Shown here: positions 44,999-53,609 of the stretch, in pieces
How the letters are laid out: each line of letters opens with the position of its first letter
How positions within the stretch are numbered: the first letter of the stretch is position 1
Assembly: GCA_001828855.1 (NCBI GenBank)
Contig: MHZT01000044.1
Span: 1-64,000, forward strand
DNA from: Rhodobacterales bacterium RIFCSPHIGHO2_02_FULL_62_130
Lineage (GTDB): Bacteria; Pseudomonadota; Alphaproteobacteria; Rhodobacterales; Rhodobacteraceae
Length of the DNA: 64,000 nt
Direction of reading: 5' to 3'
Notes under the pieces: generated by a model
Told to the model about the DNA's origin: nothing
The model's input: the letters and a program-made list of their open reading frames with translations, nothing else
Databases searched by the model: none
Made by a program: the position numbers and the translations under genes

Positions 44999-46542
44999 GC
45001 GCGCCAGAACAGGGGCGTCGCGGCGGGCGGCGGGGCAATCAGGATCGGGGTGGGGCCAACCCTGCGCTGCATGCGGCCTATATAAATCTGAAAAATCCTT
45101 TCACGCCGCAGCAGGGTTTCTCGGATGACCAGATTGCAGCAATGCATGACACCGCTTTGCGCGTGCTGGAAGAGTTGGGCATTCGCGTGTTGCTGGACGA
45201 AGGCCGCGCGATTTTCCGGACAGGCGGGGCCTTGGTGGATGAAGACAGCCAGATGGTCCGCATTGGCCGCGATATGGTTGAGGCAGCTTTGGCAAGCGCC
45301 CCGCGCAGCATCCGTCTGCGCGCCGCCAACCCTGCCCGCGAACAGGATTTCGCAGCAGGATCAACGCTGTTCATGGCGGGCGCAGGCTGTCCGAACGTCT
45401 TTGACGCCACGCGGGGCCGTCGTCCGGGATCGAAGCGCGACTATATCGAGACATTGCGGTTGCAGCAGTCGTTCGACGTGATCCACATGCACGGGCCATC
45501 GGCAGAGCCGCAGGATGTGGCGGTGAACCTGCGGCATTACACGCTGATGGAGGAACAGCTTTCCAACTGCGACAAACCGCTGTTCGTCTATGCACGCGGG
45601 CGCGGGCAGGTGGATGAGGCATTCCAGATGATCCGGCTGGCTTACGGTCTGGACGAGGACAGTTTTCTGAACAACGTCTGGGCGACCACGGTGATCAACA
45701 CCAACTCGCCGCGTCAGTTGGATATTCCGATGACGCGCGGGATCATCGACTTTGCCCGCGCGGGGCAGCTGACGCTGATCACGCCGTTTTGTCTGGCGGG
45801 GGCGATGGCCCCGATCACGGTTTCCGGCGCGTTGGTTCTGCAACATGCCGAGGCGCTGGCGGGCATCACCCTTGCACAACTGGCGCGTCCCGGCGCGCCG
45901 GTGGCCTATGGCGGGTTTTCGTCGAATGTGGATATGAAATCCGGCTCTCCGGCCTTTGGCACGCCGGAACATATCCGCGCCAATCTGGGGTCCGGGCAGT
46001 TGGCGCGGCACATCGGGCTGCCGTGGCGGTCGGCGACGGGGGCTGCGGCGAATACGGCGGACGCGCAGGGTGCCACCGAAACCGTGATGGCCCTATGGGG
46101 GGCGATGCTGGCGCAGGCGACGGTGACGGTGCATGCAGCAGGCTGGCTGGAGGGTGGCCTGACCTTTGGCTACGAGAAATTCATTCTGGACATCGAGGCG
46201 CTGCAAACCATTGCGGAACTGTGCCGCCCTGCCCCTGCCGATATGGCCGCCCTTGCCTTTGACGCCATTGCCGAGGTGCAACCGGGCGGGCATTTCTTTG
46301 CCTCCGCGCACACGATGGAACGCTATCAGACCGCCTTTTACACGCCGTTGGTAGCCGATCTGTCCAACCACGGTGCATGGACCGAGGCTGGTGCCTTGCG
46401 CGCAGATCAACGGGCAACGACGGTTTGGCAAAACACACTTGCCAGTTTTGCGCCACCTGCTGCTTGTGACGGGGTGCGGGATCGGCTTATCGATTGGGTG
46501 GCACAGCGCAGCGCAGAAGGCGGTGTCGCCCCCGAGGAATAG
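44995..46542 (+). CDS. MttB-family methyltransferase, non-pyrrolysine type
   Basis: 515 residues of the trimethylamine methyltransferase (MttB/COG5598) superfamily: YINLKNPFTPQQGFSDDQIA, MAGAGCPNVFDATRGRRPGS, then TLITPFCLAGAMAPITVSGA. No in-frame TAG interrupts the gene, so it lacks pyrrolysine and belongs with the glycine-betaine-type (MtgB-like) branch, which demethylates quaternary amines. Such enzymes normally pass the methyl group to a corrinoid protein; none is encoded next to it here. The very basic, Gly/Arg-rich N-terminus (~1-25) is unusual. Operon with the dehydrogenase-like gene upstream and a TetR gene two bases downstream. Confidence 0.9.
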   Translation: MSAPEQGRRGGRRGNQDRGGANPALHAAYINLKNPFTPQQGFSDDQIAAMHDTALRVLEELGIRVLLDEGRAIFRTGGALVDEDSQMVRIGRDMVEAALASAPRSIRLRAANPAREQDFAAGSTLFMAGAGCPNVFDATRGRRPGSKRDYIETLRLQQSFDVIHMHGPSAEPQDVAVNLRHYTLMEEQLSNCDKPLFVYARGRGQVDEAFQMIRLAYGLDEDSFLNNVWATTVINTNSPRQLDIPMTRGIIDFARAGQLTLITPFCLAGAMAPITVSGALVLQHAEALAGITLAQLARPGAPVAYGGFSSNVDMKSGSPAFGTPEHIRANLGSGQLARHIGLPWRSATGAAANTADAQGATETVMALWGAMLAQATVTVHAAGWLEGGLTFGYEKFILDIEALQTIAELCRPAPADMAALAFDAIAEVQPGGHFFASAHTMERYQTAFYTPLVADLSNHGAWTEAGALRADQRATTVWQNTLASFAPPAACDGVRDRLIDWVAQRSAEGGVAPEE

Positions 46543-46544
46543 GC

Positions 46545-47183
46545 ATGACATCTGACCCGATCAGCACAACGCGCGAAGACTGGCTGGCCGCAGCCTTGCA
46601 GATTCTGATCGAAGAAGGCGCGTCGGCAGTCAAGGTGCTGACGCTGGCGCAGCGGTTGGGGGGATCACGTTCCAGCTTTTACTGGTTCTTCAAGGATCGG
46701 GATGCCCTGCTTGCTGCTTTGCTGGAGTATTGGAGCGCGCGTAACACCAAGGCCATCACCGACAGGGCCAGCAAGCCTGCGGCTTCGGTCTCGCAGGCGG
46801 TGCTGCATGTGTTCGAATGCTGGGCTGATCCGGCCCTGTTCGATGCCAAGCTGGATTTCGCCGTGCGCGAATGGGCGCGGCGTGCGCCGGACATCCGCGA
46901 GGCGGTTCATCGCGCCGACGCAGAGCGGTTGTCGGCGCTGTCCGCGATGTTCGCCCGCTTTTGCCCTGATCCGAAAGAGGCCATCGTGCGCGCCCGAACG
47001 CTGTATTTCATGCAGATCGGCTACTACGCGCTGGACGTGCAAGAAACCAACGCCCAACGCGGCGCGCTGCTGGAACACTATGTCGAGGTGTTCTCGGGCG
47101 AGCAGCCTTCGGCCCCTGACCTGCATTGGTTCATGCAAATCATAGACAAGGCCCATCCGGAAGGTGCAACACAGGTAGGGTAG
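46545..47183 (+). CDS. TetR-family regulator of the methylamine operon
   Basis: 212 residues from ATG 46545, two bases after the methyltransferase stop. N-terminal TetR helix-turn-helix (WLAAALQILIEEGASAVKVL, then LGGSRSSFYWFFKDRDALLA). The C-terminal ligand domain is ordinary helical TetR. Co-transcription with the dehydrogenase/methyltransferase genes suggests local feedback control by an N-methyl compound. It is followed 19 bases later by the modE-like gene, which may be read through. Confidence 0.88.
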   Translation: MTSDPISTTREDWLAAALQILIEEGASAVKVLTLAQRLGGSRSSFYWFFKDRDALLAALLEYWSARNTKAITDRASKPAASVSQAVLHVFECWADPALFDAKLDFAVREWARRAPDIREAVHRADAERLSALSAMFARFCPDPKEAIVRARTLYFMQIGYYALDVQETNAQRGALLEHYVEVFSGEQPSAPDLHWFMQIIDKAHPEGATQVG

Positions 47184-47202
47184 CACAGCAAGGGTTCGCA
47201 GA

Positions 47203-47568
47203 ATGACCAAGGTTTCCCCCAGTTTGCGGCTGCGCGTGGTGTTCGGGCCGGGCGTGATGCTGGGTCCGGGCAAGGCCGAACTGCTGGAGATGATCCACGA
47301 AACCGGATCAATCGCAGCGGCGGGGCGGCGCATGAACATGAGCTACAAGCGGGCATGGATGCTGGTCGAAACCATGAATGCCACCTTCCGCGCGCCGGTG
47401 GTCGAGGGGTCGCGCGGCGGCAGCAAGGGCGGTGGCGCGGTTGTGACCGAAACCGGAATCGCCGTTCTGGCGGCCTATCGCGCGCTTGAGGCGCATCTGG
47501 CCACGGCAGGCAAGGTCGAGATTGATCAACTGACCGCGCTGCTTGGGGATATTCCCGAGGGGAAATAA
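47203..47568 (+). CDS. modE: ModE-like molybdenum regulator, DNA-binding domain only
   Basis: 121 residues. The sequence fits the N-terminal winged helix of ModE: FGPGVMLGPGKAELLEMIHE, TGSIAAAGRRMNMSYKRAWM, then VEGSRGGSKGGGAVVTETGI. The C-terminal molybdate-binding (MopI/TOBE) domains of classical ModE are absent, so metal sensing, if any, must come from another route. Short ModE-like proteins are common in alphaproteobacteria. It lies 60 bases before modA, with a dyad in between. Start by ATG 47203. Confidence 0.88.
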   Translation: MTKVSPSLRLRVVFGPGVMLGPGKAELLEMIHETGSIAAAGRRMNMSYKRAWMLVETMNATFRAPVVEGSRGGSKGGGAVVTETGIAVLAAYRALEAHLATAGKVEIDQLTALLGDIPEGK

Positions 47569-47590
47569 CGGTTGACCCGACACAGCCAAG

Positions 47591-47614
47591 CGATATGTTT
47601 CAAGAAACATTTCG
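47591..47614. promoter_or_regulatory. Mo-box-like dyad upstream of modA
   Basis: The inner arms ATGTTTC/GAAACAT (47595-47601 and 47604-47610) are perfect, and the outer CGA/TCG at 47591-47593 and 47612-47614 extend the dyad with one mismatched pair. The CGnTAT...AnnnCG layout resembles the Mo-box bound by ModE-type proteins. It is 14 bases upstream of the modA start, between modE and modA. Confidence 0.6.
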
Positions 47615-47628
47615 ATAAGGGTCAAGAT

Positions 47629-48402
47629 ATGCTGCTTTCCCGTCGTCTGCTGTGCAGCCTTGTGCTTGCGCTGACCCCGCTTGCGGCCCTTGGCCAAACC
47701 GACACGCCGATCATCGCTGCGGCGTCGGACCTGAAATTCGCCGCCACTGAAATTGCAGCGGCTTTCAAGACCGAAACCGGCATGGAGGTCACGCTTGTCT
47801 TCGGCTCCACCGGCAACTTTGCGACCCAGATCAGAGAGGGCGCGCCGTTTCAGATGTTCATGGCGGCGGATGAAACCTATGTGGCCGAGCTTGCCGCCGA
47901 AGGGCTGACCCGCGATGCGGGCGCGCTTTATGCCGAGGGGCGGATCGTGATGATCGTGCCGAAAGGGTCCGGCATGCTGGCAGATGGGTCGCTGGAAAGC
48001 CTGCGAGCGGCACTGGCGGCGGGTGGCGTTACGCATTTTGCCATCGCCAACCCCGACCACGCCCCTTACGGGTTGCGCGCGCGTGAGGCGTTGCAGCACG
48101 CCGGCCTGTGGGAGGCGCTGGGGCCAAAGCTGGTGCTGGGCGAGAATGTATCACAGGCGGCGCAATTTGCCACGTCGGGCGACGCGCAGGGCGGCATCAT
48201 CGCCTATTCCCTTGCGCTTGCCCCCGAGGTTTCGGCTTTGGGCGACTATGCCCTGATCCCCGCCGCATGGCACAGCCCGTTGCAGCAACGCATGGTGCTG
48301 CTGAAATCGGCAGGTCCGGTGGCCGAAGCGTTTTATGCCTATATGAATTCTGACCCTGCGCGTGCGATCATGGAGAGATACGGCTTCGCTTTGCCGCAAT
48401 GA
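47629..48402 (+). CDS. modA: Periplasmic molybdate-binding protein ModA
   Basis: 257 residues from ATG 47629; an upstream in-frame start would bury the signal peptide and overlap the dyad. Signal peptide MLLSRRLLCSLVLALTPLAA, then the molybdate-binding core: IIAAASDLKFAATEIAAAFK, VTLVFGSTGNFATQI, PFQMFMAADETYV, then HAPYGLRAREAL. It captures molybdate (or tungstate) for the ModBC importer. Downstream modB starts 7 bases after the stop. Confidence 0.94.
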   Translation: MLLSRRLLCSLVLALTPLAALGQTDTPIIAAASDLKFAATEIAAAFKTETGMEVTLVFGSTGNFATQIREGAPFQMFMAADETYVAELAAEGLTRDAGALYAEGRIVMIVPKGSGMLADGSLESLRAALAAGGVTHFAIANPDHAPYGLRAREALQHAGLWEALGPKLVLGENVSQAAQFATSGDAQGGIIAYSLALAPEVSALGDYALIPAAWHSPLQQRMVLLKSAGPVAEAFYAYMNSDPARAIMERYGFALPQ

Positions 48403-48409
48403 GGGGTTG

Positions 48410-49078
48410 ATGGACTGGGTTTCACTGTTGCTGTCGCTGCGTTTGGCAGGCTGGACCGTGGCGATCCTGCTGCCTGTCGCGGTCTTTGCGGGCCGCTTTC
48501 TGGCCTATCGCAGCTTTGCCGGCAAAGGGCTGGTCGAGGCGCTGGTGATGCTGCCTTTGGTGCTGCCACCCACGGTTCTGGGGTTTTACCTGCTGGTCAG
48601 CCTTGGCGCGCGATCCCCCATCGGGCAGGGCTGGCAGGCGCTGTTTGGTGGACCCTTGGTGTTCACCTTTCCGGGGCTGCTGATTGCTTCGGTGATTTTC
48701 AACCTGCCATTTGCGATCCAGCCCTCCCAACGCGGGTTTGAATCGATTCCGGTTGCGCTGCGCGAGGCGGCGGCCTGTTGTGGCATGTCTCCGCTGCGCG
48801 CATTGTGGCGAGTGGAGCTGCCTTTGGCCTGGCCGGGGCTGATGACGGCGATGGCGCTGACCTTTGCCCATACGCTGGGCGAGTTTGGCATCGTGCTGAT
48901 GGTGGGCGGATCGATTCCCGGCCAGACCAAGACCATCGCCATTTCGATCTATGACAAGGTGCAGGGCTTTGACATGACGGGGGCGGCGGTGATGTCCGCG
49001 ACCCTGCTGGCGATTTCTTTGGTTACGATCTGGCTGACCTTCTGGCTGTCGGCGCGGCTGGGCAGAAGGCTGTCCTGA
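48410..49078 (+). CDS. modB: Molybdate ABC transporter permease ModB
   Basis: 222 residues from ATG 48410, after GAGGGGTTG. Five to six membrane segments, with LVMLPLVLPPTVLGFYLLV, the EAA loop (LREAAACCGMSPLRALWRVE) and FAHTLGEFGIVLMVGGSIPG, all typical of ModB. It overlaps modC by one base (TGATG at 49076-49080). Confidence 0.94.
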   Translation: MDWVSLLLSLRLAGWTVAILLPVAVFAGRFLAYRSFAGKGLVEALVMLPLVLPPTVLGFYLLVSLGARSPIGQGWQALFGGPLVFTFPGLLIASVIFNLPFAIQPSQRGFESIPVALREAAACCGMSPLRALWRVELPLAWPGLMTAMALTFAHTLGEFGIVLMVGGSIPGQTKTIAISIYDKVQGFDMTGAAVMSATLLAISLVTIWLTFWLSARLGRRLS

Positions 49079-50175
49079 TGGCGCTTGAGGTGATGGCACA
49101 GGCCGAAGGGCCGATCCCGCTGAACGTGGCGTTCCGGGTGGAGCCGGGCGAGTTGGTGGCGCTGGTCGGTCCCTCCGGTTCCGGCAAATCAACGCTGCTG
49201 CGGACAATAGCGGGACTGTGGACACCGCAGGCGGCGCGGGTCACGGTGGGCGGGTCGGTCTGGCTGGACAGCGCAGCCGGGATCAACCTGCCACCGCATC
49301 AGCGTCATCTGGGGATGGTGTTCCAGTCCTACGCGCTGTTCCCGCATATGACGGCGGCGGCGAATGTGATGGCGGCGATGCCCGCCCGCCCCAAGGCAGA
49401 AAACAGGGCCGAGGCGCAGCGGCTTTTGGCGCTGGTCAATCTTGCCAGCTTGGGCGCGCGCTATCCGGCTGAACTGTCGGGCGGCCAACAACAGCGGGTC
49501 GCCGTGGCCCGTGCTTTGGCCCGCAACCCGCAAGTGCTGCTGCTGGACGAGCCGTTTTCCGCCGTGGATCGCGCCACGCGGGAAGGGCTTTATGCCGAGA
49601 TTTCTGCGCTGCGGGGCAGCCTGAACATGCCTGTGGTTCTGGTCACCCATGACATCGCTGAAGCGCAGCTTTTGGCGGATCGGATGGTGGTGATCGAGGC
49701 GGGGCAAATGCTGCGCGATGGCACCACCGCCGAAGTGATGTTTGACCCGACGGTGCTGCGCGCGATGGGTATTCGGGACGCCGGATCAGCGCTGCAAGCC
49801 CGCATCGCCGCACAGGAAGAGGATGGGCTGACGCGGCTGGAAACCGCTGCGGGGCCGATCTGGCTGCCGCGTGTTGATGGCGCGATAGGAACTGCGGTGC
49901 GGGTACGGATCATGGCGCATGAGGTGATCTTGTCGCGCAACCGCCCCGAAGGGCTGTCGGCGCTGAACATCCTGCCCGTCACAGTTCATGCGGTGATGCA
50001 GGGCGATGGTCCGGGTGTTCTGGTAGAGTGCCGCGCGGGCGACGCGCCGCTTCTGGTTCGCATCACCCGACGCTCGGCCATAGGGCTGGGGCTTGCGCCC
50101 GGCGTGAGCTGTTATGCGATCCTCAAATCCATGTCGGTGGCGCGGGATCAGGTTGGCTTGGCATCCGTGATATAG
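49078..50175 (+). CDS. modC: Molybdate ABC transporter ATPase ModC
   Basis: 365 residues. Walker A GPSGSGKSTLL, signature LSGGQQQRVAVARALA, Walker B LLLDEPFSAVD. The C-terminal ~70 residues form the Mop/TOBE domain (LPVTVHAVMQGDGPGVLVEC, then GVSCYAILKSMSVARDQ) that binds molybdate and inhibits transport when cells are replete. Last gene of the operon; a strong hairpin terminator follows 17 bases later. Confidence 0.95.
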   Translation: MALEVMAQAEGPIPLNVAFRVEPGELVALVGPSGSGKSTLLRTIAGLWTPQAARVTVGGSVWLDSAAGINLPPHQRHLGMVFQSYALFPHMTAAANVMAAMPARPKAENRAEAQRLLALVNLASLGARYPAELSGGQQQRVAVARALARNPQVLLLDEPFSAVDRATREGLYAEISALRGSLNMPVVLVTHDIAEAQLLADRMVVIEAGQMLRDGTTAEVMFDPTVLRAMGIRDAGSALQARIAAQEEDGLTRLETAAGPIWLPRVDGAIGTAVRVRIMAHEVILSRNRPEGLSALNILPVTVHAVMQGDGPGVLVECRAGDAPLLVRITRRSAIGLGLAPGVSCYAILKSMSVARDQVGLASVI

Positions 50176-50192
50176 CCTTGGCCCAAGAGGAA

Positions 50193-50219
50193 ACCCGGCC
50201 CCTTTTGCAGGGGCCGGGT
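50193..50219. terminator. Bidirectional terminator between modC and the permease gene
   Basis: Perfect 10-base stem ACCCGGCCCC/GGGGCCGGGT around a TTTTGCA loop, between convergent genes. It lacks a long T-run on either side but is very stable. Confidence 0.7.
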
Positions 50220-50238
50220 CGGTGCCGTGATCTGAAGA

Positions 50239-51681
50239 TCAGCGCTGGTTCTGGCCCATGCGGGCAAAGGCTGCCGGATCGCCCGACCGCAACCGGCTGG
50301 CCATCATATAGCCAATGAGGCCACCCAGAGGGATCAGGCAGGGCAGCACGATGCCCAAGATTCCGCCTGTGGTGCCGGTCAGATCGCCAAAGTTCAGGAA
50401 GACATAAACGAACAGCACCACCATGATGGCGCCCGACAGGACCGGCAGGATCAGGCTTGCCAGTATGCCGACATTCGTTTGGGTCTTGCGGAAGAAGGCC
50501 ACCACCGAAAGTGCGGTGATCGACATCATCCCCAGCACACCCAGAACGCCGATCTGGCTGATCCATGTGAACATGTTCAGGATCGGGTCCAGCCCTGCCA
50601 GCGCAAAGACCGCGATAGCGATCACCGACATGATGGTTTGCACGACCGATCCGACATGCGGGCTTTGGTGTTCGGCATGGGTATTGCCAAAAGCAGAGGG
50701 CAGCAGCCGTTCACGACCGGCAACATAGCTGTAGCGGGCGATGTAGTTGTGGAAGGCACTCAGCGCCGCAAACAGGCTGGATACCAGCAACAGGCCCGCA
50801 ATCATGGCAACCGTGCCGCCGACATATTGCCCCGCCAGTTCAAAGAAATAGCTGGTCGGATCGGCCAGCCCGCCAACGGTTTCCTGCAACTTGTCCGTGC
50901 CGACGGCAACCACCATCAGCCATGTGGTGAACACGAAGAACAGCCCGATCATCAGGACCGAGATATAGGTCGCGCGCGGGATGGTCTTTTCGGGGTCGCG
51001 CGCCTCTTCGGCATAGATCGTGGTGGCCTCGAACCCGATGAACGAACCAAGGCAGAACAGGATCGACGCCGAAAGCGAACCGCTGGTGATGGCCTCATAG
51101 TTGAAGAAGTCAAAGGACAGGCCTTGCGGGCCGCCGTTGCCAAGGATGGCGAAATCGACGATCAGCACGATCAGGTATTCAAGACCCACCAGCAGGATCA
51201 TCACCTTGGCCGACAGATCGACCTGCCGATAGCCCAGCACGGCCACCAGCGCCGTGGCGATCAGGCTATAGGCCCACCACGGCAGGTTGATGCCCATTGA
51301 TCCGAACACCCCTGCCGACACGCCGCCCAGCAGGCCCAGCAGACCGAACTGCATGGCATTGTAAGAGAACAGCGCCATCATCGACACTGCACCGCCCATG
51401 CGCCCGCCCAAACCGCGCGCGGCATAGGCATAAAAGGCGCCCGCGTTGCTGACATGGCGCGACATGGCGACATAGCCGACCGAAAAGGCCAGCATCACGA
51501 GTGTCATAAAGAGGAATGTCGCAGGCATCCCCGCGCCGTTGCCGATCAGAAAGGCAATCGGCACCGCCCCCGCCACCCCTGTCAGCGGAGCCGCCGCCGA
51601 GACGACCATGAAGGTCACGGCAATCAGCCCCAGTGAATTCTTGCGGAGCTGGTTTGCCCCTTTGTCCGGTCTTTCTGTCAT
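50239..51681 (-). CDS. Amino acid/amine permease of the APC superfamily
   Basis: 480 residues, about 12 membrane segments. N-terminal consensus FMVVSAAAPLTGVAGAVPIA and the FIGFEATTIYAEEARDPEKT motif are typical of APC transporters of amino acids and polyamines. It is the last gene of the minus-strand run that starts at nicX, 84 bases after the flavin reductase gene. Its likely job is uptake of the substrate or export of an intermediate of that pathway; the substrate itself is not evident. Confidence 0.88.
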   Translation of the reverse strand: MTERPDKGANQLRKNSLGLIAVTFMVVSAAAPLTGVAGAVPIAFLIGNGAGMPATFLFMTLVMLAFSVGYVAMSRHVSNAGAFYAYAARGLGGRMGGAVSMMALFSYNAMQFGLLGLLGGVSAGVFGSMGINLPWWAYSLIATALVAVLGYRQVDLSAKVMILLVGLEYLIVLIVDFAILGNGGPQGLSFDFFNYEAITSGSLSASILFCLGSFIGFEATTIYAEEARDPEKTIPRATYISVLMIGLFFVFTTWLMVVAVGTDKLQETVGGLADPTSYFFELAGQYVGGTVAMIAGLLLVSSLFAALSAFHNYIARYSYVAGRERLLPSAFGNTHAEHQSPHVGSVVQTIMSVIAIAVFALAGLDPILNMFTWISQIGVLGVLGMMSITALSVVAFFRKTQTNVGILASLILPVLSGAIMVVLFVYVFLNFGDLTGTTGGILGIVLPCLIPLGGLIGYMMASRLRSGDPAAFARMGQNQR

Positions 51682-51765
51682 TTGCGTTCCCTGTTCACTG
51701 ATATGCGCCGGTCTTTGCCGGCTTTGGTTTTCCGCCCGTAACGGGTCGGATTTCGGGGATCTCCC

Positions 51766-52272
51766 CTAAAACTGCACCGCCCGCCGATAGGCGCGCTGGC
51801 CATAGAGCAAGGCGGCCGGTTGGTCCGACAGCCACACCGATGTCACTTTGCCCACGATGATGTAGTGGGTTTCCCACAGCAAGGCCGTTGCAAGGCGACA
51901 TTCGAAATTTGCGGTGGCCCCCGCCAGAACGGGCTGACCTTCTGGGCCGGCATGCCAGTCGGCCTGTTCGAACCGCGCGGGCGCATCCGCCTTGGCGCGG
52001 CCTGCGAATAGATCGGACAGCGCCTGCTGGTCTTCGTGCAAAAGGTTGGCACAAAAGGCGCGGTTCTTCAGGATCGCCGTGGCGGCTGGGCTAAGGTGAT
52101 GGATGCAGGCCAAAAGGGACGGCGCATCGCCATCCGCCGAGACGGATGTCAGCGATGAGATGGTCACCCCGAACCGCCCCGCCTCGCCATCGGTCGTTGC
52201 CACGGCCACAAAGGTGGCGGCGCGGCTCATGCCTTCCAGAAAGCGGTTTCGCAGGTCTTGCATGGCGGTCAT
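51766..52272 (-). CDS. Flavin reductase (HpaC/FRE-like) for a two-component monooxygenase
   Basis: 168 residues, with the flavin-reductase-domain pattern: MSRAATFVAVATTDGEAGRF, GVTISSLTSVSADGDAPSLL, then FCANLLHEDQQALSDLFAGR. Enzymes of this size reduce FMN or FAD with NAD(P)H and hand it to a partner oxygenase. The start overlaps the glutamine-synthetase-like gene by ATGA (52269-52272). The natural partner here would be the acyl-CoA dehydrogenase-fold flavoprotein four genes upstream, which resembles the fold used by several two-component monooxygenases. Confidence 0.88.
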   Translation of the reverse strand: MTAMQDLRNRFLEGMSRAATFVAVATTDGEAGRFGVTISSLTSVSADGDAPSLLACIHHLSPAATAILKNRAFCANLLHEDQQALSDLFAGRAKADAPARFEQADWHAGPEGQPVLAGATANFECRLATALLWETHYIIVGKVTSVWLSDQPAALLYGQRAYRRAVQF

Positions 52273-53609
52273 CCCAGATCGAAAAAGCGTTCCAGTTCCA
52301 CATCGGGAACCTTCTTGCGGAATTCGTTGTATTGGCTTTCACGGGTCGAGCTGAACGCCTCGACAAAGCGGGGGCCAAGCCAGTCTTTCGCAAAATCCGA
52401 TCCGCGCAGGCGGTCGATGGCCTCGGGCATGGAACGGGCGAAATCGCGCGGCGGAGTTTGGGAATAGCCGTTGCCAAGGGTTTCGTCATCCGGCTCGATC
52501 TGTTCGATAATGCCTGCGACCCCTGCGGCAATGGTCGCCGCGGCGGTCAGGTAGGGGTTCGTGTCCGCCCCCGGCAGCCGGTTTTCCACCCGCAAAGACC
52601 CCGCATCATGGCCAACAAGCCGGAAGCAGGTGGTGCGGTTTTCATAGCCCCACGTCAGACCGGGCGGCGCAAAGGTGCCGGGCGCAAAGCGGCGGTAGGA
52701 ATTGACTGTGGGCTGGCACAGCAGGGTCAGATCACCGATATAGCGCTGCAAGCCGCCCAGAAAATACCGGAAGGTCTGCGAGACGTTGTTCTTCTGCGAC
52801 GGGTCGAAGAACACCGATTTGCCCGCCTTGTCCTTCAAGGACACATGCACATGGATCGACTGGCTGTCAGCGTGTTCGGTCCAGCGCGGCATGAAGGTGA
52901 CGCATTTGCCTTGCCGCTGCGCCAGTGCGCGCAGGAAGTTCTTCAGCAGCACCAACTGGTCGGCAGGCTCCAGCCCCTCACCCGCCGCGATGCAGGCCTC
53001 AAGGAAACCGCCGCCGATTTCCTCGTGCATCTTGGCTAGATTGATTTTCAGCGGGATGCACATTTCGGCAACCGCCTCATACCATTCGGTTTGCTGCACC
53101 TGATACAGCACCAGATCGTGACTGTTGTGCTGCGTCGCGGTTTTCAGGTTGCGATAGCCCTTGGCGCGCGCGCTTTCGGGGGTTTCGTCGAACAAGGTAT
53201 ATTCCAGCTCCATCCCGTATTTCGGCACCAGCCCCGCCGCATCGGCCCGCGCCAGCACCCGTTTCAGGATGGAACGCGGGCAAAACTCGGAGGTAGCGCC
53301 GGAATAGTTCGACAGCACCAGCATGTCATACCCCGGTTTCGACCACGGCAGACGCCGCACCGTTGCAGGGTCCAGCAGCAAGGGATCGTCATGGAAATCG
53401 GAATCGCCATCCGACACGCCGGGGATCACCTGCACCACATCGGTCGGGTCAAGCGCCAGCGTCACGGGGGCCATGCCCATGCCGTTGCGGGCAATGCCTT
53501 TCAGGCTGCCGGTGGACACCATCTGCCCGCGCAAAAGCCCGTTGGTATCGGTCATCGCCACGGTGGCAAAACGGGCGGCCGGATCGGCGATATAGTCGTC
53601 AAGGGTCAT
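52269..53609 (-). CDS. Glutamine-synthetase-like ligase (gamma-glutamylamide type)
   Basis: 446 residues. GS-fold motifs: YGMELEYTLFDETPES (metal-binding Glu), IHVHVSLKDKAGKSVF, the ATP-site region RFAPGTFAPPGLTWGYENRT and ENRLPGADTNPYLTAAATIA. In place of the classic NPI loop of GlnA there is a divergent N-terminus (TNGLLRGQMVSTGSL), as in PuuA-like and aniline-type gamma-glutamylamide synthetases, so the acceptor is more likely an organic amine than ammonia. Overlaps TetR (53606-53609) and the flavin reductase. Its presence suggests that the pathway substrate or an intermediate is an amine. Confidence 0.86.
   Translation of the reverse strand: MTLDDYIADPAARFATVAMTDTNGLLRGQMVSTGSLKGIARNGMGMAPVTLALDPTDVVQVIPGVSDGDSDFHDDPLLLDPATVRRLPWSKPGYDMLVLSNYSGATSEFCPRSILKRVLARADAAGLVPKYGMELEYTLFDETPESARAKGYRNLKTATQHNSHDLVLYQVQQTEWYEAVAEMCIPLKINLAKMHEEIGGGFLEACIAAGEGLEPADQLVLLKNFLRALAQRQGKCVTFMPRWTEHADSQSIHVHVSLKDKAGKSVFFDPSQKNNVSQTFRYFLGGLQRYIGDLTLLCQPTVNSYRRFAPGTFAPPGLTWGYENRTTCFRLVGHDAGSLRVENRLPGADTNPYLTAAATIAAGVAGIIEQIEPDDETLGNGYSQTPPRDFARSMPEAIDRLRGSDFAKDWLGPRFVEAFSSTRESQYNEFRKKVPDVELERFFDLG

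Noticed and set aside
44995-46542. Pyrrolysine-type MttB
   Set aside because: No in-frame TAG occurs within the gene, so it belongs to the non-pyrrolysine branch.
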